From contig JAGWRJ010000677.1 in the NCBI GenBank assembly GCA_028869725.1, positions 1-7,061 of the forward strand: a DNA stretch of 7,061 bases. Direction: 5' to 3'. Position 1 is the stretch's first letter; the number at the start of each line of letters is the position of its first letter. Below are positions 1 to 5,794 of this stretch, piece by piece. This DNA comes from Alphaproteobacteria bacterium. GTDB taxonomy: Bacteria; Pseudomonadota; Alphaproteobacteria; Micropepsales; Micropepsaceae. Both the position numbers and the translations under genes were made by a program. Below the pieces are notes generated by a model. That model saw only the letters and a program-made list of their open reading frames with translations. It was not told the DNA's origin and ran no database searches.

Positions 1-24
1 GCGAATGGCCTTGATGTCGTGCAT
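1..24 (-). CDS. serS: Seryl-tRNA synthetase, N-terminal fragment (cut by window edge)
   Basis: Only the first eight codons are inside the window: ATG then HDIKAIR, so MHDIKAIR. This is the characteristic opening of alphaproteobacterial seryl-tRNA synthetases, which charge tRNA-Ser in the cytoplasm, and serS is the usual gene after tatC in this class. A Shine-Dalgarno GAGGA lies at 34-38, nine bases before the ATG, which supports this start. The gap of 168 nt to tatC and a candidate promoter suggest it may be transcribed separately. The identification rests on eight residues plus context; no catalytic motif can be seen. Confidence 0.8.
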
Positions 25-33
25 GGGCAAACG

Positions 34-38
34 TCCTC
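34..38 (-). promoter_or_regulatory. Ribosome binding site of serS
   Basis: GAGGA on the minus strand, nine bases upstream of the ATG at 24-22. It is the best match to the anti-Shine-Dalgarno sequence near the fragment, and it supports reading 24-1 as a true gene start. Confidence 0.6.
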
Positions 39-51
39 AGATCTGTCCTGT

Positions 52-80
52 TCATGACCGGCCAGAGGGGCCATCGACAA
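52..80 (-). promoter_or_regulatory. Candidate serS promoter (weak)
   Basis: On the minus strand TTGTCG (80-75) resembles a -35 box and is preceded by an A/T-rich tract at 81-96 that stands out in this GC-rich sequence and could act as an UP-like element. Seventeen bases later TCATGA (57-52) sits at the -10 position but matches TATAAT poorly. A start site near 45 would leave a leader of about 20 nt containing the serS ribosome binding site. The geometry fits; the -10 does not, so this is tentative. Confidence 0.25.
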
Positions 81-137
81 GCAAAATTTTTATTGCGCCG
101 CCTCGAGCGCGGCTGGCCCCGGGACAGAGCCACCTCA

Positions 138-151
138 CGCCACCGGTGGCG
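138..151. repeat. Perfect 14-bp palindrome in tatC-serS gap
   Basis: CGCCACCGGTGGCG reads the same on both strands. As RNA it could form a 5-bp stem with a CCGG loop, but no T-run follows, so it is not an intrinsic terminator by itself. It may be a protein-binding site or an RNA hairpin at the 3' end of the tat transcript; no function can be assigned. Confidence 0.4.
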
Positions 152-173
152 CACCACAGCCCGGCACAGGGAC

Positions 174-190
174 AAAAGCCCGGTAGGGCT
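174..190 (-). terminator. Weak intrinsic terminator-like hairpin after tatC
   Basis: On the minus strand, starting three bases after the tatC stop codon, AGCCC-TACC-GGGCT forms a 5-bp GC-rich stem with a 4-nt loop, followed directly by TTTG (four T in a row counting the last stem base). The position is right for ending the tatABC transcript. The stem is short and the T-run brief, so termination may be partial. Confidence 0.4.
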
Positions 191-192
191 CG

Positions 193-1002
193 TCACTGGC
201 CCTCGGGTTCTGCGCTGTCTTGCTCACTACGCTTTTTCTCGATCAGCCAGACAAAGAATATCGAGATCTCGTAAAGCACCAGTAGCGGGATCGCGAGGCT
301 CATCTGGCTGAACACGTCCGGCGGCGTGACCACCGCCGCCAGGGCAAAGATGCCGACAATCGCATAGCGGCGAAAATCGCGCAGCTGCTTGGCGCTGATG
401 ATGCCCACGCGCCCCAGCAGCGTGAGCAGCACCGGCATCTGAAAGGTGAGACCGAAGGCAAAGATCAGGGTCATAACAAAATCAAGATAATCGCTGACCT
501 TGGCCAGAAGTTCGATGCCCATGCCATTGGTCTGGCCACTTGTCTGAAAGCTGGCGAAGAACCGGATCGCGATGGGCAACATCACGTAGTAGACGAAGCT
601 CGCTCCGGCGATGAAGAGCACCGGGGTGGCGAAGAGGAACGGCAGAATGGCCCGCCGTTCATCCCGATAAAGTCCCGGCGCGATGAACAGCCAAAGCTGG
701 CTGGCTATGATCGGAAAGGACAGGCACAGCCCGCCAAACATGCCTACCTTCACATAGGTGAAGAAGGTTTCATAAAGTGCCGTGTAGATGAGATGGTCAT
801 TGCTGCGCCCGTGCAGCGCGCGGGCCAGCGGATCGGTGAGAAAGCCGTATATATCCCGGGCAAAAACAAAACAGAGCAGGAAACACAGCGCAAAAGCGAT
901 GAGCGAGTAGATCAGCCGCTTGCGCAGTTCGATGAGATGGTCGAGCAGCGGCGCTTTGGTCGCTTCCATCGCCTCTTCATCTGCAGACGAGCGCTCGTTC
1001 AC
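193..1002 (-). CDS. tatC: Sec-independent protein translocase subunit TatC
   Basis: TatC is the polytopic inner-membrane core of the twin-arginine translocase; with TatB it forms the receptor for RR signal peptides of folded proteins. The 269-aa product shows the family in full: cytoplasmic HLIELRKRL (22-30) with E25 and R27 matching E. coli E15 and R17, FIAPGLYRDERR (106-117) with F106 and E115 matching F94 and E103 of the signal-peptide site, and TPPDVFSQ (226-233). Six hydrophobic segments lie near 31-48, 84-104, 120-145, 172-192, 210-225 and 235-254. The polar membrane residue matching E. coli E170 is Q188. The start is GTG immediately after the tatB TAG, with no base between, implying translational coupling. 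An internal ATG at residue 12 is a less likely start. Family-typical length; the charged C-terminal tail is cytoplasmic. Confidence 0.97.
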   Translation of the reverse strand: MNERSSADEEAMEATKAPLLDHLIELRKRLIYSLIAFALCFLLCFVFARDIYGFLTDPLARALHGRSNDHLIYTALYETFFTYVKVGMFGGLCLSFPIIASQLWLFIAPGLYRDERRAILPFLFATPVLFIAGASFVYYVMLPIAIRFFASFQTSGQTNGMGIELLAKVSDYLDFVMTLIFAFGLTFQMPVLLTLLGRVGIISAKQLRDFRRYAIVGIFALAAVVTPPDVFSQMSLAIPLLVLYEISIFFVWLIEKKRSEQDSAEPEGQ

Positions 1003-1464
1003 CTAGAGCCCCGTTGGCGTGGTGCCCGGAGGCGATGGATCCGGGCGCTGCGCACCAGCTGCGTGGTCGACCGCCTGTGCGGGCTCTGATGGACCTGGCG
1101 GCAGCAGCGGATGCTCTGCGACGTCATGCTCTGCGATGCTGTCGGCATCGTCCGGAGGTGTGTCCACCACGGGCGTCGGTGCGGAGGCAATGCCATCGCT
1201 GCGCTGGATCGAGCGATTGATCTCATCCTGAATACGGGTGACGGGATTGTGCGTCCGCAACGCCGCTATCTCGCGGCGCAATTCGTCGAGTTCGGTCTCG
1301 CGGGCCAGCTCATCAAAGTTCGCACGAAACTGATCGGCCATGCGCCGGGCCTTGCCCACCCAGCGCCCGATCATGCGCATCAGCCGCGGCAGGTCCTTTG
1401 GCCCCACCACGACCAAAGCGACGACGAGCACAAGAAGGAGCTCGCTCCAGCCGATGTCGAACAT
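1003..1464 (-). CDS. tatB: Sec-independent protein translocase subunit TatB
   Basis: TatB partners TatC in the twin-arginine signal-peptide receptor. The 153-aa protein starts MFDIGWSELLLV, the TatB hallmark, with E8 in the membrane segment (about 6-21), then the GP hinge (21-22) and an amphipathic helix (about 25-70) rich in Arg, Asp and Glu. The remainder is acidic and proline-rich, low-complexity and poorly conserved, as in other TatB proteins. Length, the FDIGW start and position between tatA and tatC separate it from TatA. The ATG start has a GGTGAG-type ribosome binding site almost touching it. It lies 19 nt after tatA, and its TAG stop abuts the tatC GTG. Confidence 0.95.
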   Translation of the reverse strand: MFDIGWSELLLVLVVALVVVGPKDLPRLMRMIGRWVGKARRMADQFRANFDELARETELDELRREIAALRTHNPVTRIQDEINRSIQRSDGIASAPTPVVDTPPDDADSIAEHDVAEHPLLPPGPSEPAQAVDHAAGAQRPDPSPPGTTPTGL

Positions 1465-1483
1465 GCCTCACCCGTGTCCCGCG

Positions 1484-1738
1484 CTAGCGGCCAACCTGTT
1501 CCTTGGAATCGGCAGGCATCGTCTCCGCACGTTCCGGCTCGCGATGTTCGCTGACGAGGACACGTGGAGGGGCCTGGCTAGGGCGTTGCTGGTCGTCGGC
1601 ATCGTCCTTAAGGCCTTCGCGGAAATTCTTGATGCCCTTGGCCACGTCGCCCATCAAATCCGATACCCGGCCGCGCCCAAACAGAATGAACACCACCAGC
1701 GCCAGGACCAAAAGATGCCAGATGCTGAACGATCCCAT
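1484..1738 (-). CDS. tatA: Sec-independent protein translocase subunit TatA
   Basis: TatA forms the transport element of the twin-arginine pathway, recruited to TatBC to pass folded proteins across the inner membrane. The 84-aa product has a short periplasmic N-terminus, one membrane helix (about 6-20) with polar H8, the FGRG hinge (20-23) typical of TatA, and an amphipathic helix (about 24-43) with DLMGDVAKGIKNF. A polar Asp/Gln/Pro-rich tail follows. The ATG start has a clear AGGAG at 1745-1749, spaced 6 nt. It is the first gene of tatABC; the 114-nt leader holds unusual duplicated palindromes. In many alphaproteobacteria tatA follows scpA-scpB; here it follows ppx. Confidence 0.96.
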   Translation of the reverse strand: MGSFSIWHLLVLALVVFILFGRGRVSDLMGDVAKGIKNFREGLKDDADDQQRPSQAPPRVLVSEHREPERAETMPADSKEQVGR

Positions 1739-1744
1739 CGTCTT

Positions 1745-1749
1745 CTCCT
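1745..1749 (-). promoter_or_regulatory. Ribosome binding site of tatA
   Basis: AGGAG on the minus strand, six bases before the tatA ATG. It lies three bases downstream of the second copy of the palindrome described for 1753-1768, so a hairpin there could influence access of the ribosome. Confidence 0.7.
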
Positions 1750-1752
1750 AAC

Positions 1753-1772
1753 GACCCGCCTCAGGGTCTGCG
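1753..1772. repeat. Palindromic repeat copy 2 in tatA leader
   Basis: Plus-strand GACCC-GCCTCA-GGGTC is an inverted repeat with 5-bp arms; the match with the copy at 1788-1807 extends three informative bases further (GCG). The two 20-bp units agree at 17 positions, and the three differences are all G/T exchanges. It lies between the candidate tat promoter and the tatA ribosome binding site. Confidence 0.6.
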
Positions 1773-1781
1773 ATAGCGTCG

Positions 1782-1810
1782 GGCTTAGACCCTCCGCAGG
1801 GTCGGCGCAA
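1782..1810 (-). promoter_or_regulatory. Candidate tatABC promoter (weak)
   Basis: On the minus strand TTGCGC (1810-1805) and TAAGCC (1787-1782) are separated by exactly 17 bases, and the whole spacer is the GACCCTGCGGAGGGTC palindrome plus one base. Both boxes are imperfect matches to the sigma-70 consensus. If real, a regulator binding the palindrome would sit between the -35 and -10 boxes. Read-through from ppk1-ppx is an alternative way to transcribe tatABC, since no ppx terminator is evident. Confidence 0.25.
1788..1807. repeat. Palindromic repeat copy 1 in tatA leader
   Basis: Plus-strand GACCCT-CCGC-AGGGTC is a perfect inverted repeat with 6-bp arms. It is near-identical to the unit at 1753-1772, with starts exactly 35 bp apart. 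Arms of one copy could also pair with those of the other, so the transcribed leader could adopt alternative hairpins. Confidence 0.6.
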
Positions 1811-1811
1811 G

Positions 1812-1836
1812 GCATTGGCCGTGCACCGCATTGGCC
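1812..1836. repeat. Short direct repeat, 9-bp units, 16-bp period
   Basis: Plus-strand GCATTGGCC occurs at 1812-1820 and again at 1828-1836 (GGCCAATGC on the minus strand), just upstream of the candidate tat promoter and after the ppx stop. Spacing of 16 bp is near one and a half helical turns. Two copies only; a tandem activator site is possible but unproven. Confidence 0.4.
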
Positions 1837-1852
1837 CCTACCCCAGCTGCCT

Positions 1853-3376
1853 TCAGAGCAGGCTGATCTCGCCCTTGCGGCCGAACGCCGCCGCCAGCGC
1901 CGACAGCCGTTTGGGAACCGGATCGGACACCATCGCCCGCCGGTTCGCCGGTACCTGCAGAAATAGGCGACCGGGCGTAAGTTTAAACGGGTAGTGGGCA
2001 AGTTCACCGATGGCACAGCCCGAAAGGGCAAAGCCAAGGCGGGCCACCAGCCCCATGCGCCGGGCCAGATTCTGATCCTCAGCGGTCAGCAGGTCATGGG
2101 CTCCCCGCCCCAGCGGCAGATCATCATCCCCCCGGTATCGGTGAAACACAGTGGTGGCGAGCACCGCCCGGTCCCGGTGGCTTGCTCCGGCAAAGGGTGC
2201 CGTCAGCACCTCTTCAAAACTGCCAAGCGCCCGGTCGTCGGGGTGGCGCCGCCAGCCAATGTCCGAAAACTCGAAGGCGGCACGGCGCAGGCGGCGGCAG
2301 GCGGCAGGTTCGTCTTCGAACAGCGGCTGGCTCCAGGCAAAGAGCTCATCTGCATGCGCCGGCGCACGGCTCATGCGCTGATTGGCGGCTGCGGAAAATT
2401 CGAGGAGCGGATCCTTGTCCCGCTCCTCACGCAACAGTGACCCATGCAATAGTCCCTCGCGCAGCCCATAGGCGGAAATCACCACCTCTTTCAGCCCGGT
2501 GGCGAGCAGCAGCCGCTCGAGCACCACCGCGCCATAGGGCAGCGCCTCGGCACGGCGCCGTGAAATGACCCCTATCTTGTCGAGCGTCTTGCGCGACAGT
2601 CCGGAGAGCGCCCGGCACAGCTTGAGGGCCCGGGCCGCGGGGATGGTATAGTGATGCAGGACATGAAGCGGATAGGCTTCGCGGTCCATGTCGACGCGGG
2701 CCAGGGCCCGCCAGGTTCCTCCGACCGCGTAGAACGCTCGCCCCCGCAACTGCGGCAAGACATCGAGATCCTTAAGACCGCTGTCGACAATGGCGCGGGC
2801 CCGCTCGGGATCGTGACGGGCAGCATCCATCAGCCTGAGGGGGCCGAAAGGCAGGGTCATTGCGGCCCCGGTGGCCCCCCCGCTCAACGTGACCATGTCG
2901 AGGCTGCCACCACCCAGATCGCCGGCAAGACCTGCGGCATCAGGGATTCCGGCCAGCACACCTTCGGCCGCTACCCGTGCCTCCTCCTCGCCTGAAAGCA
3001 CCCGAATCGGGCTTCCCCAGGCGGCCTGCGCGGCAGCGATGAACTCCGGACCGTTGGTGGCGTCACGGGCCGCCGCGGTCGCGACTGCGAGGCGATGGCG
3101 GATGCCAAAGGAATCCGCGAGCAGGCGAAAGCGCGACAGCGCCCCGAGCGCCATCTCGATGCCTGCGGCATGCAACCTGTGGGTGGTCACCATGTTGCGC
3201 CCGATGCCGCAGATGGATTTTTCATTGTGGAGGATGGCCGGGGTGCGCGTGACCGCCTCATAGGTGACAAGGCGCACCGAGTTGGAGCCGATATCGACAA
3301 TCGCAATCGGGCCCTTCATCCGGGCGGAAGCCGGAGAGCGCGGCGCAACGGCAAGGGCAAGGGCGCTCACATCCAC
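1853..3376 (-). CDS. ppx: Exopolyphosphatase, Ppx/GppA family
   Basis: Ppx removes terminal phosphates from inorganic polyphosphate, opposing Ppk1; some family members also hydrolyse pppGpp. The 507-aa product has the actin-like ATPase-fold motifs of the family: DIGSNSVRL (28-36), SGEEEA (128-133), DLGGGSLD (153-160), AVGGTWRA (217-224) and SAYGLREG (301-308). The C-terminal half, with helical and HD-like character, is present, and the length of about 500 aa is usual for alphaproteobacteria. The start taken is GTG, three bases after the ppk1 TAA, with AAGGGTGA (3384-3391) as ribosome binding site inside the ppk1 end. An ATG at 3319 (residue 20) sits closer to the conserved core but lacks a visible ribosome site. 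Coupled to ppk1 in one operon. Ppx is favoured over GppA by the ppk1 linkage and length. Confidence 0.93.
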   Translation of the reverse strand: MDVSALALAVAPRSPASARMKGPIAIVDIGSNSVRLVTYEAVTRTPAILHNEKSICGIGRNMVTTHRLHAAGIEMALGALSRFRLLADSFGIRHRLAVATAAARDATNGPEFIAAAQAAWGSPIRVLSGEEEARVAAEGVLAGIPDAAGLAGDLGGGSLDMVTLSGGATGAAMTLPFGPLRLMDAARHDPERARAIVDSGLKDLDVLPQLRGRAFYAVGGTWRALARVDMDREAYPLHVLHHYTIPAARALKLCRALSGLSRKTLDKIGVISRRRAEALPYGAVVLERLLLATGLKEVVISAYGLREGLLHGSLLREERDKDPLLEFSAAANQRMSRAPAHADELFAWSQPLFEDEPAACRRLRRAAFEFSDIGWRRHPDDRALGSFEEVLTAPFAGASHRDRAVLATTVFHRYRGDDDLPLGRGAHDLLTAEDQNLARRMGLVARLGFALSGCAIGELAHYPFKLTPGRLFLQVPANRRAMVSDPVPKRLSALAAAFGRKGEISLL

Positions 3377-3379
3377 GCG

Positions 3380-5632
3380 TTAGTCACCCTTTGGTGAAAC
3401 TGTAGTCCGTCCGGTCTGTTCCTTCTGGCCTTCGATCCTGAGTGCGCGACCGCGCCCGGACAATGACGGATTGGTCATAAAATAGGTGTGGGCGCAGAAT
3501 GACATTGGATCGGCAGCCCCCGGATCGCGCGTATAGGTCGCATCCGCATTCATGGTCCAGCTCTGGGCCCGGTCCTTCAGGAGAGCCACGAGGATCTGAT
3601 CCAGGATCTGTTCGTGGACCGTGGGATTTTCGATCGGCACCAGGGCCTCGACCCGCCGATCAAGATTGCGTGGCATCCAGTCCGCCGACGAGATGAAAAG
3701 CTTTGCCTTGGGGGAGGGCAAGGCATGGCCATTGCCGAAGCAGACGATGCGCCCGTGTTCGAGAAAGCGCCCGACGATCGATTTGACTTCGATGTTCTCG
3801 GAGAGTCCGGCGACCTTAGGTCTCAGGCAGCAGATGCCACGAACCACAAGACGGATCTGTACCCCGGCCTGGCTTGCGCGATAAAGCGCATCGATGATTC
3901 CCGGATCAACAATGCTGTTGAGCTTGGCCCAGATGGTCGCAGGCCGTCCATTGCGGGCGTGGGAAACTTCCTCAGCAATGCAGGCCATCAGCTTGGCGCG
4001 CAGATTGAGCGGCGATACCGAGATCTTCTCAAGCGCTACAGGCTCGGCGTACCCGGTGATGAAATTGAACAGCTGCGCCGCATCGCGCCCCAGCACCGGA
4101 TCTGCCGAGAACAGCGACAGATCGGTATAGACCTTGGCCGTCACCGGATGATAATTGCCCGTGCCGAAATGCACATAGGTGCGCAGTACCCCGCCCTCCC
4201 GACGCACCACCAGACTGACCTTGGCATGGGTCTTCAACTCGATGAAGCCATAGACAACCTGAACGCCCGCCCGCTCAAGATCCCGGGCCCATTTGATGTT
4301 GGCTTCTTCATCAAATCGTGCCTTCAGCTCCACCAGCGCGGTCACCGACTTGCCTGCCTCGGCCGCCTCGATCAGCGCCTTGACGATCGGTGAATCCTTG
4401 GAGGTACGGTAGAGCGTCTGTTTGATCGCAACGACATCCGGATCGGCCGCCGCCTGACGCAGAAACTGCACCACGACATCGAAGCTCTCGAACGGGTGAT
4501 GAACAACAATGTCCTTGGCACGAATGGCGGCAAAACAGTCTCCGCCATGATCGCGGATACGTTCGGGATAGCGTGCGATATAAGGAGCAAAGAGCAGTTC
4601 CGGCCGATCGTCGAGAATGAGCTGCCGGGTGTCGGCAAGCCCCAGAAGATGATCCACGAGAACAAGCTCTGCGCCTTTGAGCTTCTGCTCGTCGGCGATG
4701 AAGGTACGCAGGTTTTCCGGCATGGAGGCGCTGCACTCCATGTGGATGACCGAGCCCCGCCGACGACGTTTGAGCAGCGTCTCGAACAGGCGCACGAGAT
4801 CTTCGGCTTCTTCCTCCACCTCGACATCGCTGTCGCGGATCAGTCGCAGCAGACCTGAACCAAGAACCGTATGGCCGGGGAAAAGCCTGTCGAGATAAAG
4901 GCCAAGAACATGTTCGAGCGACACAAACCGCGCCTCGGGTCCGGGCAGACGAATGAAGCGTTGCAGCTGTGCCGGAACCGGCAGCAGCGCACTGATCTGT
5001 TTGCCGTCGCGCTTGCGCAGCAATTGCAGGGCCAGAGTGAAGCCGAGGTTGGGGATGAACGGAAAGGGATGGGCCGGATCAAGCGCCAGAGGGGTCAGGA
5101 CCGGAAAGATCTGCTCACGGAAATGGACCTCCAGCAGATCATGATCATCCGCGGTCAGTTCCTCCGGCTTCAGAAGGCGGATGCCCGCCGCCCGCAGTTC
5201 GTGGCACAGGTTCGACCAGATCGTTTGCTGATCGGCAATCAGGGCGGCGGCTACCTCATCAACCCGTGCAATCTGCTGGGCCGGGGTCAAGCCGTCGTCA
5301 CTCAGTGTGGTGACGCCGGCGGCAACCATACCCTTCAGGCCCGCCACCCGAACCATATAGAATTCGTCGAGGTTCGAGGCCGAGATCGACAGAAACCGCA
5401 GCCGCTCGAGCAGGGGATGGCGCGGGTTCTGCGCCTCCTCAAGCACCCTGCGGTTGAATTGCAGCCAGCTGAGCTCGCGATTCACGAAGCGTTCGGGACT
5501 GTCGAGGTCAATCGCCACAGGATCGGGCGTGCGGGCAACTACCGCCGCCGCCCGTCGGCGCGGGCCACCCACCGCCCCGCCAAGCGGCAGGGTTCCATCC
5601 GGTGTTGCCGACGCCGAACTCTGACTGGCCAT
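3380..5632 (-). CDS. ppk1: Polyphosphate kinase 1
   Basis: Ppk1 reversibly transfers the gamma-phosphate of ATP to inorganic polyphosphate through a phosphohistidine. With the ATG at 5632 the product is 750 aa. Motifs, numbered from that start: N-domain FVNRELSWLQFN (49-60); YRTSKDS (408-414) and ARFDEEANI (438-446), whose arginines R409 and R439 match the Mg-binding R375 and R405 of E. coli; HAK with H469 matching the phosphorylated H435; HFGTGN with H488 matching H454; LEHGR with H626 matching H592; and SSADWMPRN (648-656). All key residues are intact. The C-terminal YFMTNPSLSGRG tail is alphaproteobacterial. The frame stays open up to a GTG at 5773, and another ATG lies at 5662. The 5632 start is chosen because GAGGGAG lies just before it, while the upstream stretch is not family-like. 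ppx follows after 3 nt. Confidence 0.95.
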   Translation of the reverse strand: MASQSSASATPDGTLPLGGAVGGPRRRAAAVVARTPDPVAIDLDSPERFVNRELSWLQFNRRVLEEAQNPRHPLLERLRFLSISASNLDEFYMVRVAGLKGMVAAGVTTLSDDGLTPAQQIARVDEVAAALIADQQTIWSNLCHELRAAGIRLLKPEELTADDHDLLEVHFREQIFPVLTPLALDPAHPFPFIPNLGFTLALQLLRKRDGKQISALLPVPAQLQRFIRLPGPEARFVSLEHVLGLYLDRLFPGHTVLGSGLLRLIRDSDVEVEEEAEDLVRLFETLLKRRRRGSVIHMECSASMPENLRTFIADEQKLKGAELVLVDHLLGLADTRQLILDDRPELLFAPYIARYPERIRDHGGDCFAAIRAKDIVVHHPFESFDVVVQFLRQAAADPDVVAIKQTLYRTSKDSPIVKALIEAAEAGKSVTALVELKARFDEEANIKWARDLERAGVQVVYGFIELKTHAKVSLVVRREGGVLRTYVHFGTGNYHPVTAKVYTDLSLFSADPVLGRDAAQLFNFITGYAEPVALEKISVSPLNLRAKLMACIAEEVSHARNGRPATIWAKLNSIVDPGIIDALYRASQAGVQIRLVVRGICCLRPKVAGLSENIEVKSIVGRFLEHGRIVCFGNGHALPSPKAKLFISSADWMPRNLDRRVEALVPIENPTVHEQILDQILVALLKDRAQSWTMNADATYTRDPGAADPMSFCAHTYFMTNPSLSGRGRALRIEGQKEQTGRTTVSPKGD

Positions 5633-5634
5633 AG

Positions 5635-5641
5635 CTCCCTC
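5635..5641 (-). promoter_or_regulatory. Ribosome binding site fixing the ppk1 start
   Basis: GAGGGAG on the minus strand ends two bases before the ATG at 5632, so its GAGG core has a five-base spacer. The alternative ATG at 5662 lacks a comparable site. This argues for the 750-aa rather than the longer product. Confidence 0.6.
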
Positions 5642-5701
5642 GTGTCGATCTGGCTCTGCCATCCGACAGGTTAATGTGTAGTCCCGTGCGTACCACGGTG
5701 T

Positions 5702-5715
5702 GGGTTCGCGAACCC
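5702..5715. repeat. Perfect 14-bp palindrome upstream of ppk1 (operator-like)
   Basis: GGGTTCGCGAACCC is a perfect dyad in the 162-nt hdaA-ppk1 gap, about 70 bp upstream of the ppk1 ATG and shortly downstream of the candidate -10 box at 5728-5735. A dyad at a transcription start is typical of a repressor operator, but it could also form a leader hairpin. No matching regulator can be named from the sequence. Confidence 0.45.
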
Positions 5716-5727
5716 TTAAGTCCGGTC

Positions 5728-5756
5728 TTTCTAGCACCCAAGCAGGCGCTTGTAGA
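5728..5756 (-). promoter_or_regulatory. Candidate ppk1-ppx promoter
   Basis: On the minus strand GCTAGAAA (5735-5728) matches the Caulobacter-type -10 consensus GCTANAWC at all but the last base. Fourteen bases upstream, TCTACAA (5756-5750) is only a partial fit to TTGACGS. The site lies after the hdaA stop and leaves a leader of roughly 90 nt carrying the palindrome at 5702-5715. The -10 is good, the -35 weak. The presence of a promoter here would also argue against the long GTG-started ppk1 reading. Confidence 0.3.
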
Positions 5757-5794
5757 GCGCAGGCCGTCGCCACAGAGACCGGCAGATCCTGCCT

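Noticed and set aside
1770..1777. GCTATCGC as a Caulobacter-type -10 for tatABC
   Set aside because: Two mismatches to GCTANAWC and no -35-like sequence at the correct distance upstream.
1654..2037. 127-codon minus-strand frame spanning the ppx end, the gap and part of tatA
   Set aside because: It overlaps two well-supported genes in another frame, is Arg/Cys-rich and lacks conserved features.
3614..4393. 259-codon open frame on the plus strand
   Set aside because: It lies wholly antisense to the conserved catalytic region of ppk1. Long antisense frames are expected in GC-rich genes, and the translation shows no recognisable domain.
4871..5674. 267-codon open frame on the plus strand
   Set aside because: Antisense to the N-terminal half of ppk1, with Gln/Arg-rich composition typical of a shadow frame and no family features.
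5633..5794. Search for a PhoB box upstream of ppk1
   Set aside because: CTGTCGG at the leader start resembles half of a CTGTCAT repeat, but no second copy occurs at the 11-bp spacing.
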